Shown: positions 22,641-34,660 of the stretch, one piece after another
Position numbering within the stretch: position 1 is the first letter of the stretch
Layout: each line of letters starts with the position of its first letter
Assembly: GCF_018446385.1 (NCBI RefSeq)
Contig: NC_056001.1
Coordinates: forward strand, 107,486,436-107,550,435
Length of the DNA: 64,000 bases
Source of the DNA: Zingiber officinale
Lineage: Eukaryota > Streptophyta > Magnoliopsida > Zingiberales > Zingiberaceae
Direction: 5' to 3'
Made by a program: the position numbers and the translations under genes
Notes under the pieces: generated by a model
What the model was told of the DNA's origin: nothing
Databases searched by the model: none
Seen by the model: only the letters and a program-made list of their open reading frames with translations

Positions 22641-24083
22641 ATGCCGAGATTTGGAGTTGAACCAGAAGAGGTGTTAGGATTTGACCGAGACAAGGGTCAT
22701 GGTAACTAATTTGCCCGTGGTTAACTTTGCTTCTCTGGAATGAGTGTATAAGATTTACTGGACTCAACTTGAGTTCCTTTTACGATGAATTTGACCTTCC
22801 ATAAGTAGCATTTATCACATCTTGACACAGCTCAGTATCATCTCAATCCTATAAAATACGTAGGTCTATAGACACTAGAGAACATTATTAGATTGAATCT
22901 GGGAATATCAGTGTTCAAATTGTGTGCATGGATTTCAGGAATTGGAAATGAATGACAATTCCTTTTGCAGTTTCTGTAGTCATGTGCCTTCCCCTCGGAT
23001 TCAGCGAGATCTCCACTTAGCCAAAGGACAAAATGAACCAGGTTTTCCCTTCTTGGGGATCAGAGTGCCCATGACTATGTACACACAACGACTGCAACTG
23101 TAGGGAATCTCCTGGAACTAAGCTGTAGAGTACTAATCAGTAGTTGCAGACATCGACATAATGCTGTGGCCCAAGCCGGTAGTTGAGTCCCTTCACGACT
23201 CTCTGATTCTGACATCTTTGATTTGATTGCACCTGCTCATGTGCATGCACGCATCCCATCCCCACACTCTCACATCACATGTTCATTGTCCAATCCATCT
23301 AAAGAATCTACGTAAAGCCACTTTGCAACATGATTACTCTCCTGGCTAGATCATTTGTGTGAAATTTTCAGTTCACATCTCAGAAGAGAAATCAAACAGA
23401 ATCCCTATGATTATCATTAATGGTGTTGACATGACCAATTGAGCTTTCCAATGATGTGTAATGGCATCAGGTTTACTCCTTTCCCCACCTAATTCTCTAA
23501 TCTCTACAATCCCAATTCCCACACGGCATTGATTGGAACTCTTAGTCACTGCCAAAGCTCTTTTTCGTCAGCTTTCTTGGAAAATTGTCACTGGTTTTGA
23601 ACTTCTGTATCTGCTGAAGGCTTCCATATCACCCGCCACTCGTAGATGACAATAATATCACTTCACAGTTCACCTTTTTTCAATAAAAAGTCAGGTGATT
23701 GCATTAAGCGACTACACTTGTCCCCCTCCGTTCGTTTATTCAACCGAATATTTTCTTCGCCTTTTGTCAATATGTTTCACACTCCCAGTTTTTCGGAGAA
23801 AAAAATAACTCATCAGTCGGAGCAAGATGTTGAAATCAAGTACTTATTTTCTTCATGCTGGTTTCTCCTTGAGACCGTAAGAGGATGAGCCACGGAGAGC
23901 TATTTTCTTGGTTGACGAATTCCATACGATATATGAAGGGAGAATCAGCTAATGAAGGGGGGTCCATGTAGCACGAGGAAAAGAGAGGAGAAGAGGGTTA
24001 GAATGGAGATAAGGGGTTATCTCAGCTCAATCACTCCAACGCTCAAATAAGATTTCTGATGGGGGAGTTGGAGAAGATGAACC

Positions 24084-24086
<3 letters not shown>

Positions 24087-24139
<53 letters not shown>
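24087..24139. repeat. (AT)n microsatellite
   Basis: An AT run of about 53 bp lies some 50 bp left of the CACTA element. Confidence 0.95.
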
Positions 24140-24142
<3 letters not shown>

Positions 24143-24209
24143 GTAAATATGTGAGTGCGCGAGAACAGATTCTTTTTATATTACTAAGGTTGCACTACAA
24201 AAAATACAG

Positions 24210-24890
24210 TGTTTTGGGACGAAATCTGGGACGAATTTATAAAAAAAAATTCGTTGCAAAATTTTTTAGGATGAAATATGCGACAAAAAAATTTTCGCCC
24301 CAAACCTCTTGTTGCCAACTTTTGGAATGAATATTTTGTTGTTGCAAATTTGACAACGAATTTGGGGACGAAATTGGCGACGAATAATATTTTCGTCCCC
24401 AAATTCGTTGCCAAATTTGCAACAAAAACTTTATTTGTCACAATATCCTATACAATTTTGGAATGAATATTTGCTTTATGCAAACTTAGCAACGAATTTG
24501 GGAATGAAATCGGGACGAATTTATTTTTGTTGCCAATTTTGTCCCTAATTTGGCGACAAAATTTGGCAACGAACTAGATTTTCGTTGCCAAATTCGTCGT
24601 CAATTTTCACGAATATTATTCTTGTTGCAAAATTCGCGACGAATTTGGCAACAAAAATACTAAATTTATTTGCAACAAATAATCCTTCGTCCCAGATTCT
24701 GGGACGAATATGTGGATTCGTCCTAGATTCTGGGATGAATCTGTAGATTCGTCCCAGAATCTAGGATGAGGATTCGTCCTAAATTATGCGACGAAATTTG
24801 GAACGAAAATAATTTTGTCGCGAATTTATCGATGCACAGTAACTACGATAAGTTTGCGACAAGTTAATTTTGTTGCCAAATTTGTCCCTA
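24210..24890. repeat. Left subterminal repeat block of the CACTA element
   Basis: Many copies of gggacgaat, ttcgtccc, gcgacgaa and ttcgttgcc occur in both orientations. They are presumed binding sites for the element's TNPA-like protein. Small ORFs here are artefacts of the repeats. Confidence 0.85.
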
Positions 24891-24894
24891 AATG

Positions 24895-26342
24895 AAAAAA
24901 AAATTCCAACAACTATTTATTTCTGCATTTCAATCCATACATACATATATACAACAAATTCAAATAACACATTATATACATTCAACACATCCTAATTAAT
25001 ATTATCACATCCTATTTCACATACATCTATTAATAATTGAAATCAAACATAATACAACAAATTCAAAGGTCTCAACAAGTTATACAAGATCTTTCTTCTT
25101 CAAGCTACTCCAAAATATTATACAAGTTCCACACTCCAAAAGTTATACAAGTCTAACAATCCAAGAAGTTAAACAAGGATTTAAAATAAAAAAAGAACTA
25201 AGATACAACTCATCTTCTTTGTCCGCAAAAGCTTTCTTCCCTATCAAATATTCTTTCCCTGCATAAAAACAAACAAATAAAGCAAATCATTTGTAACTAG
25301 AAAGATAATTACTTAAATTCTAACAGTCTCATGTAAGCAGATCATTCTAACAGACAATAATGGTAAGGACTCACTCTACAGATTAGTAATTTAAGATGCT
25401 AAAGTGAAAACCTATGATGATAAATAAACTAGAACCAAGGGAAACAAAGAGAAACGAGCAAAAAATGTAAGGACATAATCTACTTAACATTCATAAGTTT
25501 ACCAATATCATGTACTCCCTTTTAAATTGGAAGAAGAAAGTATGGTAGTATTTATAACAACCCATAATTAGATAATAAGATAACTTTGCAATGAGAAAAT
25601 AAAAAGTCTTGTACAATTAATAGCAAAATGGCTCATAATCATTTAATCAAAAAAATATTGAGAGCATTAATTAGGATTTTATAGCAACGGTAAATTAAAT
25701 GGAAAGAAACACCTTGAAGCTAGTATGAACCATCCATTTCATAGCAATGGTAACTTAAATTATAAGAAGTACCTTGAAGCTAACTATAAGTATCCTAAAT
25801 ATGATACAACCTATTTTACCAGATCAAATTGTTATGATACAACCTATTTCACCATATCAAACAATAGCTACAAATATCCTAATTTCATATGACATGGAGA
25901 GCATGAGTTGTATTCTTAAAATTCCTATCATATGAAAATGTCTCAAATGAAGAAAACACAAACTAGTTAAGGTCAGTTGATACTAGTCTTTTAGTACTCA
26001 TGGTTACTTGGTTGCTAGGAAAATTCTAACCATAATTCAGAATTTGAACTAATAATGCTGTAGTAACAAATTTCAACAAATTTATAAAAAGAATGATAAG
26101 CTTATTTAACTTTCCAAAGGCAACTGATTAAAAAAATAAAAAATTAAAATTAAAAGTATAACATGTTCAACTAAGGGTGTGTTACATAATACTTACTTTT
26201 TTCTTCGACATATATTTTGCCTCACCAACCCTATTAAAAACAAATTAACAATATTAATTAAAAAATTAGAAAAGTTAACTAGCGATGGATTAATGTTTAA
26301 AACACTAATTATGAGACAAATAATCATCATACATAATTAAAA
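24895..26342. other. Non-coding CACTA interior left of the TNPA-like gene
   Basis: AT-rich sequence with no supported ORF. It lies downstream of the minus-strand TNPA-like stop codon at 26343 and probably holds its 3' untranslated region. Confidence 0.5.
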
Positions 26343-27905
26343 TTATGAACAATCATCACCACCATCATCGTTATCATCGCCGCCATCATCATCATCGTCA
26401 TGCGGAGGAATTTGAGTTAGATCGGAGCTCAACTGAAGGTGTCGCATGATAAAATCTTGTTGTCGTCGCAACTCTCTCATATCTTGCTCCATTTGTGCCC
26501 TTTCTAGGTCTCTTTGCGCCCTTTCTAGGTCTCTTTGCGATAACATTTCCTTCAGATTGCTAACCTCTTCAGTCAAGTTATTTACTTGGATCGTAAGTGC
26601 TGGTGAGGAGGAAGATGTTCTAACTAATCTTTGGGTTCTGCTTAAGGAACTCATCCCCAATATTCTTCCCCATTTTGGTCCTCCACTGGCCTCCAACCAT
26701 AAACTCAAATTATTACCAACAGAGTCCTCAGACCCCTGACTATCAACACCACCAGCTTGTAAGCATGTTTGGGCTAGCTCGAGTTCATCATATTTTTCCT
26801 ATTTTTTAAAAGACATAAGATATTGATTAGATATAATAGAAACACACATAATATTAAGACAGCGAAGGTACTTAACTACTAAAATCTAAATCATATATTA
26901 AGATCAAATAAATAATAATGCCAACCTTTACTGCTTTTGCTCTCGCCCGACTCCAAGTCTTATCTTTTTTCCTAAAAGTGCGGGTGAAAGTATCAACGAA
27001 AGAGGGCTCCACCCCCATCTCCTTGGTCTGAAAAAACATGATTACAAATAACGAATAATTTGATATAGATAAAAAAATATTGTAAGAGTTAAAAAATTAT
27101 CAATCTCCGTCTATGCTCATCTATGTTAATGGAGTCTCCCGCATATATAACAGATGAGTCACTAGAATTGTGAGATTGATTCATTCTATTCTGGTTACTC
27201 CTTTGCTTACTTTCCTCCATTGCCCAAAAGTTGGTGATCCTCTCCCAATTTTATTCGGTGATGAAGTTTGACTTTTTTTCCCTGATTCTTGGCGTGACTT
27301 AATACATGTCTGATGTGATCACCACATTTCTTTTTAAATATTCTATGGATCTCCATTTCATCATTCGGGTCCCAATTATTTAACCGCTGAAATGGAGAAA
27401 AATAATGTATTATATATTCACTTTAAATTTGAATTAAACTCAAGAAAATATACCTTGAACTCGCTCCACCATAGTTGTTTTGTGGCCGGTGGAGTGCTTG
27501 AATATGTCATCTCTTCTCCTCCCCAATGGTTATTCACGATTCTATTAATTTCATGAACAACTTGTACAGGATTTTCAAATCTGCATTAAATTACAAACAA
27601 ACGATGTTAAATAATTAAGATAGATAATAACATAAAATATTTTATAGTACTTACGAATCTCCGATGGGGACTAAAAAAGCTATATCATTCCTAAACTTGG
27701 CAAATGAGTTTCTTGCATAATCAGGAAGATCCGTGGGCACTGGTAACTGCACGGGCGATGGTACTAGCGGCGGCGAATTTGAAGCCGGTGGAGAAGGTAC
27801 ATGAGATGGTCCTGCCTGATCAGGGGGTGGCACAGGTACACTGGCAGGTGATGAATCTGTCTGATCATGTGATCTCCATCTATGTCCACCATGGCAAAAT
27901 ATATG
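26343..27905 (-). CDS. TNPA-like CACTA protein (plant Ptta/En/Spm 'transposase_24' type), multi-exon
   Basis: At least four exons can be placed from splice signals on the minus strand: 27905-27656 (Pro/Ser-rich, ending before gtaagtac), 27580-27454 (contains TPPATKQLWWSEFK), 27386 to about 27130 (FKKKCGDHIRHVLSHAKNQG) and 27028-26926 (KKDKTWSRARAKAVK). The final exon 26799-26343 holds a coiled coil (NNLTEEVSNLKEML and repeated LERAQRD) and an acidic Asp/Gly tail. The CGDHIRHVLSHA and TFTRKKD-type motifs are typical of the DNA-binding TNPA-like family encoded by CACTA elements. A further 5' exon probably lies near 27976-28036. Exon 3 seems frameshifted after 'NQGKK' and its donor is not canonical, so the gene may be inactive. 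Confidence 0.7.
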
Positions 27906-28224
27906 CTGAAAATTTCAATATAAGATAAAGTAAATTGCAAATTTGATGCATAAAAAAGAACAATTAAAAACTTACCATTTTTACATAAAGTTTATAGAAG
28001 AAGAGGGGAAAATATGAGATGTCACCTCTAATAACCTGTAAGAAAAAATACAATTTATTAACTGATAAAATAAATAAAATTAGACAATATATAAAAAACT
28101 CAATAAGCTATAAGTTTGGTAAATTTGCATATTAAAGATAAATGTGCTCGTAAAAAAACTATTACCACAAATGTAAAAATATATGACAAATTCTTTTAAA
28201 TAAGCTAACAAAACTTACCCATCA

Positions 28225-29720
28225 TCAAAAATCAAAGTCCTCATTGTCATTATCATCCTCCTCCTCCTCCTCCTCATTATCATCATCAATTTCACTTGTA
28301 TCCATGTTTATCACTACACCGCTGGGATCTCGTAAAATTGGAATAATATATTCCTTAGTCTGAAAGGTATTTGCAACTTCCTCTTGTTGATATGCAATGT
28401 TTTCCCAACGTGCCTCAATTTTTTTCCATGCTTTGGTTTTACAAACAACCCACCAATCAATCTTATCACGTTTCAAACTAGGATACGAAGAATAGAATAC
28501 TAGAATTGCTTATTGTGCCAACACAAATGGTTCATATCTCTTATAAAATCTCTTATGATTTATTTCAACCAAATTATAATGTGGATGCACCTTCATCCCT
28601 CTGACAGGATCAAACCAGCGACACATAAATAATATAACTTGCATTTGTGACCCTAGGTATTCTACTTCTATAATTTCATCCAACAAACCATAGAAATCAT
28701 TATTTGCGCCTCCTTCATTGGATGACAATACGTACACCCCACTATTTATGGTTTTCTTTCCCATTCCATATTCTTGAGTATGAAAATTATATCCATTTAA
28801 GAAATATGCTGGTCAAATGCGTACGAATGATTTTGGACCCCATGACAGATGGATTAGCCATTCTTGCTCAAGGTGAGCTTGATTACCATGAACCTAAGGT
28901 CAAAACATCAATTGTTAAAAGTGTGCATATGTATCAACCAGATATAGTTTGTTTACTTACATATGATTTGAACTATGCAGCAAATTCTTCTTCACAAAAT
29001 CGATCAAACTCTTGAGTCGACAATTCAGAATATAAGTTTTGAAATATCCTACTCAAAAAAAATATTATTACACAAATAATTTATGACATTTAAAAAAATA
29101 AAATAAAAATATATACTTACTCGTAATATGACGATACTTCTGGATAATTTAATAAAATATAGGTCTGGGCTGCCCGCCATTCTTTACCAGTTAAGTATCT
29201 TTTTACATGGTCCACTTGGTAGACCAAGGTAGTTAAAAATTGAAAAAGAGTTCACATTTGGATCAATAGGACCCTCATTATTTCTATCCGCTCTTTGCCT
29301 TTTGCTATGAACATGAGGTTCAAAATAATATGATGCAAAAGTTGTTACTTCCTCCATAATGTAGCATTAACAATAGAGGCTTCAACTCATGCTTTATTTT
29401 TCATTTTTTTCTTCAAATGATATAAGAATCTGTTGGTAATATAACAAATTATATAAAATATCAATATATAATCCATAATTAGTAAGGTTTTTGCATTCAA
29501 AGAGTCGAAGTATAGAAAAAAGAAATTCTACCTTTCAAATGGATACATCCACCGAAAATGGGCAGGTCCTTCAACTTTGGCCTCATATGACAAGTGAACC
29601 AAAAGATGTTCAATAGAATAAAAAAAGAGGGTGGAAATATCCTATCCAAATTGCACAAAATGATTGGAATGTCTCTATCTAACTTCTTCATGTGTGAACG
29701 TCTCAAAACTGTTGAGCAAA
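28225..29720 (-). pseudogene. TNP2-type CACTA transposase, C-terminal fragment
   Basis: From right to left, the segment near 29706-29497 contains KLDRDIPIILCNLDRIFPPSFF, matching the domain of unknown function DUF4218 of TNP2 transposases. 29010-28510 contains NFHTQEYG, GVYVLSSNEGG, 'VILFMCRWFDP' and 'KRYEPFVLAQ', matching DUF4216. 28476-28225 gives RDKIDWWVVCKTKA and an acidic C-terminus. A stop codon separates the last two pieces near 28511. The upstream catalytic (transposase_21) part is absent, its place taken by palindromic repeats, so the protein cannot be functional. Confidence 0.85.
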
Positions 29721-29849
29721 TTAAGGATAAGGATATATTTATGATCAGGAGAAAATTAGAAACTCATAGACTCTTGTTTCTTGAAATTCTTACATCTGTA
29801 GGTCTATATTTTAGGTGTTAGACACATATTCAAACATGCGTTGAATATT

Positions 29850-31400
29850 AACATACCTAATTAATAGTAAACTATCTATGTTTCACTAAATATGGACGTA
29901 GAGATGTTGGAATTTCATGAAACAAGTTTCTATGGGTTCCTAATTTTCTCATGATCTTGAAAATATCTTCATCCATAATTTTAACCTAATATATTGAGTG
30001 TGGTGATTTTTTTAACATGATTATGACCTAATTTGTGTTAAAAAATCACCACACTCAATATATTAGGTTAAAATTTTGGATTATGGTATTTTCATGATGA
30101 GGAGAAAATTAGAAACCCATAGAAATTTGTTTCATTAAATTCTGACATCTCTATGTCCATATTTGAGGCTTCCGAATGATTTTTCTATTTTTTTTAGTTT
30201 TTTTTAAATCTGGGACGAATTCCTGGATTCATTCCAAAATTTGGGGCGAATCCAGGATTCGCCCCAGATTTAAAAAAAAATAAAGAAAAATCATTCAGAA
30301 ACCTCAAATATGGACCTAGAGATGTTAGAATTTCATGAAACAAGTTTTTATGGTTCCTAATTTTCTCATGATTTTAAAAATATCTTCATCTATAATTTTA
30401 ATCTAATATATTAAGTGTGGTGATTTTTTTAACACAATTATGACCTAATTCATGTTAAAAAATTATGACACTCAATATATTAGGTTAAAATTATGGATTA
30501 TGGTATTTTCATTATGAGGAGAAAATTAGGAACTTATAGAAACTTGTTTCATGAAATTCCTACATCTCTAAAATTATATTTGAGGTTTCCAAATGATTTT
30601 TCTATTTTTTTATTTTTTTGAAATCTAGGACGAATCCAGGATTCGTCCCAAATTTTTTTTAAAAAAAATCATTCGGATGCCCCAAATATGGATCTAGAGA
30701 TGTTAGAATTTCATGAAACAATTTCTATGGGTTTCTAATTTTCTCGTGATCTTAAAAATATCTTCATCCATAATTTTAACCTAATATATTGAGTGTGGTG
30801 ATTTTTTTAACATGATTATGATATAATTCATGTTAAAAAATCATCACAATCAATATATTAGGTTAAAATTCTGGATTATGGTATTTTCATGATGAGAAGA
30901 AAATTAGGAACCTATAGAAACTTGTTTCATGAAATTCTAAGATCTCTAGGTCCATATTTGAGGCTTCCGAATGATTATTCTATTTTTTTATTTTTTTTTA
31001 AAGTGGACGAATCTAAGATTCGTCCCAGAATTTGGGACAAATTCCTGGATTCGTCCCAAATTTTGGGATGAATATTGGATTAGTCCCAAATTTTGGGACG
31101 AATCTTGAATTCGTCCCAAATTTTAAAAAAATAATAAAAAAAGAAAAATCATTCGGAAGCCCCAAATATGGACCTAGAGATCTCAGAATTTCATGAAACA
31201 AATTTCTATAGGTTTCTAATTTTGTATCGATCATTAATATGTCCCCATCCATAATTTTAACCTAATATATTTTGTGTGGTGATTTTTTTGACCCAAATTT
31301 GACCTAATTCAGGTTAAAAAATCATCACACTCAAAATATTAGGTCAAAATTATAGTTGAGGACATTTTTATGATCAAGAGAATGATACGAATACATAGAA
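29850..31400. repeat. Four large imperfect palindromes in the right arm of the CACTA element
   Basis: A unit of about 400 bp is repeated four times with palindrome centres near 30025, 30450, 30825 and 31305. Each has an inner arm taacctaatatattgagtg followed by tggtgattttttt, and its reverse complement 30-40 bp away. Outer arms run about 150-200 bp, to aaatcattcggaagcc and its complement. gggacgaat-type subterminal motifs lie between units. Small ORFs within the repeats are artefacts. Confidence 0.88.
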
Positions 31401-31896
31401 ACTTTTATCATAAAATTTTGATGTCTCTAGATCCATATTTAAAGCTTCCGATTATTTTTTCATTTTTTTTAGAACATTTCGATTCTGGGACGAATCATGG
31501 ATTCATCCCAAAATTGGGGGCGAACCCAAGTTCGTTCCCAAAATTGAGGACGAATCCAGGATTTGTCCCAGAATTAGGGAGGAATATATATATTTTTTTA
31601 ATATTTTTAAAAAAATTTGAATCTGGGACGAATTCTGGATTCATCCCAGATTTTGAGAAGAATCCTAGATTCATTCCAGAATCTGTGACGAATCCAGAAT
31701 TCGTCCTAGAATCTGGGACGAATTTTGTGACGAAAATAGTTTTTGTTGGGAATTTGCGACGAAAATATTTTGTTGCAGATTGCGTTGCTAATTTGGGTCG
31801 AAATTTGTTTTTGTCATCAAACTTATTGCGATTTTGGGACGAAAAATATTTGTCCCAAATTTTCATCCCTAAATCATTGTTTTTTTTGTAGTGTTG

Positions 31897-33010
31897 AATA
31901 TCTCGCTTCATGTATTAATTGGTGATGGGATGTTTGTTATACACTGTCAAAGGAAATGTCACATCATCATATCTCAATTGTATTTGTATAATCATACTGC
32001 TTCACGTGTTCTGTACGACATATTATCCCACATGTTAGGTTTATCTTAGTGTTGGCACAAGCCTATAAGGTATATAATTAATTGGACCAAAGGGTTTGGC
32101 TCGCTAAGGAGGATTGAGTTGAGTTGTGAGAGATGAGACGAATGGTGTAGGCTTGTCTAGTCGGTGAAACTAAACGGGGCGTTGAGTTAGAAGGGTCAAA
32201 TGGAGCTGAGTGAGAGACATTGGCCTTTAAAGGTAATTTTTTATGTCTGTTCATTTGAGAGAGTCAGGAGAACTTAATTAACTAAGTAGAGCAGGTGGTC
32301 AGGAGAGTTGTGCCCCTGAGTCGAGATGACCAACTAAAGCGGTCAAGAGAGTTGTGCCCCTGGAGTCGAGATGACCAACTAAAGCCGTCGGGAAGTTGAG
32401 CTGACCAAGAGGGGTGGGTTATCGTGGAGTTCAACCCTTGAAATCGGATGAGTTGATTTAGAATAGTCGAGGGAGTTGAATCTCAGGAGTCGAATGAATT
32501 GATCTAGAGGAGTCAGGGGAGTTAAGTCCCGGGAGTTGGATGGATTAATCAAGAGGAGTCGAGAAACTAATCCGACCAACCACCCCCTTTGACAAGACAT
32601 ACACCTTGGCGAGACCTTTGATCAATCCAAGTACACATGATAATTATATGATTAATCCCGGTATCAATGCTATTAGCAATATTGCTAGCTCATTGGTCAG
32701 AATCATATTTATATCCACCAAACCATGTAAGACTTTGATGCTTCTCCCAATTAAGAAATATTTCTCCAGTAATTAATTATCCTTTTAATTTTCTCGAACG
32801 ACAATCATGGATAATCAATAGAAGAAGCACCATGGTGAGTCATGAGTCCTCGACAGAACACTTTACCATCCACGAGCATAAGAGTACTTGGCTTTTTGCT
32901 CAAGAAGTTGGAGAGTTACTTGATAAGGTTACTGAAGAGAATCAGTACATGGAGAGAAAGAAGCAGTATACTACACACACAAGTTCATCTGCACACTGTG
33001 TGCTTTTCCC
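31897..33010. other. Intergenic region downstream of the MYB gene
   Basis: No gene is recognised. 32140-32600 contains a diverged repeat of gagttgagtcccgggagtcg-like text (period about 40-60 bp), giving ORFs without known domains. 32600-33010 probably includes the 3' untranslated region of the MYB gene. Confidence 0.5.
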
Positions 33011-33015
33011 CCTAA

Positions 33016-33967
33016 CTAGCTAGAACTATCATCGCCCAAAGGAAATTTAGATTCTGCTCCACTCATATAGCTTTTTAACATGTCGTACAACTCGTCCATG
33101 CTCCACAAGCTTTGATCCGGAACGTCGTTTTTGCTCCAAGTAGTGTGTGCCGAGACGGAACAGGTGGCCGGTGATGCAGACATGGGCGCTAAATTCCATG
33201 GGTCTACATCGTAGGCTTTGTTCACGGAGCAGTAGCCTCCTCCACTAGAAATCATGACCGGGTCAGACCGAGGTGTCATTTCGTCGAACATGTTGTGCTC
33301 TGTGAGCGGAACACCGCCGGAGACCAGGTCTTCCGACGAGGGGACTTGGTATAATTGCTGGGCGGTGGCAGAGTTCATCCAGTAGCTGCGCACCGCGTCG
33401 CGGAACAGCGCGCTGTTGGCGTCCACCTTGAGCTGCCGCGCCTGCTTCTGCACGCGCGTTCTCCAGTAGTTCTTGATCTCGTTGTCTGTTCTCCCCGGCA
33501 GATGTTGCGCGATTCTCGACCATCTGCTCACACGCACAAATATAAGCATATCCGTCCATGAACGATTCATAAAAACTGGAAACTGACAAAGGAAATGCAC
33601 ATACCTGTTTCCCCATTTCGAGTGGAGGTCGAGGATGAGGAGTTGTTCTTCAGGGGAGAGATTGCCTCTCTTTATATCAGGCTTCAGATAGTTCAACCAC
33701 CTCAGCCGACAGCTCTTCCCTGTTCTCTTCAAACCTATATATATATACAGTCCTATCAGGAGATTAGATTGATCAAATTAGATCGTGCATGGATAAATGG
33801 TACGTACCAGAGGACCTAGCTAGGAGATTCCAGCGGCCTTCGCCATGGCAGGCGATGTAGTGGATGAGGAGAGTGTCCTCGTCTAGCGTCCAAGGCCCTC
33901 TCCTAAGCTCCACCATCCCCTCACATTTGGAGGTAGAAGCTAGTGATTTCCCTTCAGTAATACTCAT
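33016..33967 (-). CDS. R2R3-MYB transcription factor, subgroup-20 type (MYB2/MYB62/MYB78/MYB108-like)
   Basis: Three exons join in frame: 33967-33808, 33734-33605 and 33523-33016, separated by introns of 73 and 81 bp with GT...AG borders. They give 265 residues. R2 has Trp26, Trp46 and Trp66; R3 has Leu79, Trp98 and Trp117, the normal R2R3 spacing. The helix residues [19 protein letters not shown] and [20 protein letters not shown] mark a nuclear DNA-binding protein of the stress- and hormone-responsive subgroup 20. The intron positions are the common ones of R2R3-MYB genes. The ATG at 33967 is followed by 21 residues before R2. After '[10 protein letters not shown]' the usual PRLLEK-type extension is replaced by [10 protein letters not shown]. 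The C-terminus has an acidic/aromatic [10 protein letters not shown] (from Trp237), a likely activation segment. The coding frame is intact and GC-rich against AT-rich flanks. Confidence 0.93.
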
Positions 33968-34655
33968 ATCGTTCGTTGCTGCTGTTCTTGGGAAGGAGAG
34001 GAAGCCATTGGCCTAGTTTTAAAGAGCATGACCAAGAAGGGACAACTGACAAGGTCTAGGTTGGATAATTGGCAGCACGCTGGAATTTTTTTTTCTTTCT
34101 TTTTTCTGCTGTATGACTAGCAATGGAAAGTTGATTTGTAGTCTTGATCATGGGGATTGATGCGAGCGATTAGTTCTTGAAAGAAAAAAAAAGGTAGTGT
34201 TTAGAGATTCTTTTTTCCGCGCGAAGCGTGTTTGACTGGATAACAGATTACTTACAGTGGAAGAGAATCGCATATAAGATTTCTAGAACTCGGTTAATGA
34301 TCTTACTGTTCTACTCGATTTGATGCTGTGATCTGACTTGTATCTTTCGTTAACAGTTGCAACCTCATGATCGCCAAATAGCAGAGGGCTTATTGATTCA
34401 TGTTCCTCGTCTCACTAAGCGCCACTGTCCCTTGACAGTTCTCTACAGTTGGAACAGCCAAATCATGATCATAACGCTATTCAGTATTATCTGAAAGTCA
34501 CTATTCGAGATCTATATCGCCATTAATATATATGTTGGGAGAACATTTTGATTTGATTTACTCGGTCAGTGGAGTCGGTTGATACTTGGACGGGACTTTT
34601 AACTAGTGAGGTATGATTTAATTATGGATAGATGTAAATATTATTTCAGATTATA
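33968..34655. promoter_or_regulatory. Upstream region of the MYB gene (presumed promoter)
   Basis: About 700 bp lie between the MYB start codon and the solo LTR at 34661. No ORF is present. A pyrimidine-rich tract (34088-34106) and AT-rich pieces are visible. A precise TATA box or initiation site could not be fixed. A retroelement LTR so close upstream may contribute regulatory sequence. Confidence 0.45.
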
Positions 34656-34660
34656 TATAT

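Larger units (their letters stand above)
20165..24189. other. Intergenic region, no gene recognised
   Basis: About 4 kb without a supported gene or element boundary. It includes a tttccttttcctttcc pyrimidine tract near 21600-21630, a 27-bp minisatellite at 22430-22640, and an (AT)n run at 24087-24139 close to the CACTA element. ORFs of 60-115 codons lack known motifs. Confidence 0.5.
24193..31893 (-). mobile_element. CACTA (En/Spm) transposon, 7.7 kb
   Basis: The left end reads cactacaaaaaatacagtg. The right end, read inward, is cactacaaaaaaaacaatg. The 3-bp sequence ttg flanks both ends (24190-24192 and 31894-31896), the target duplication length of CACTA elements. Both subterminal regions (24210-24890 and 31010-31860) are packed with short direct and inverted copies of gggacgaat/attcgtccc, the type of site bound by TNPA proteins. 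The interior keeps minus-strand fragments of TNP2 (28225-29720) and a TNPA-like gene (26343-27905). The TNP2 catalytic part is missing and four large palindromes lie on that side, so the copy is defective. Confidence 0.95.
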
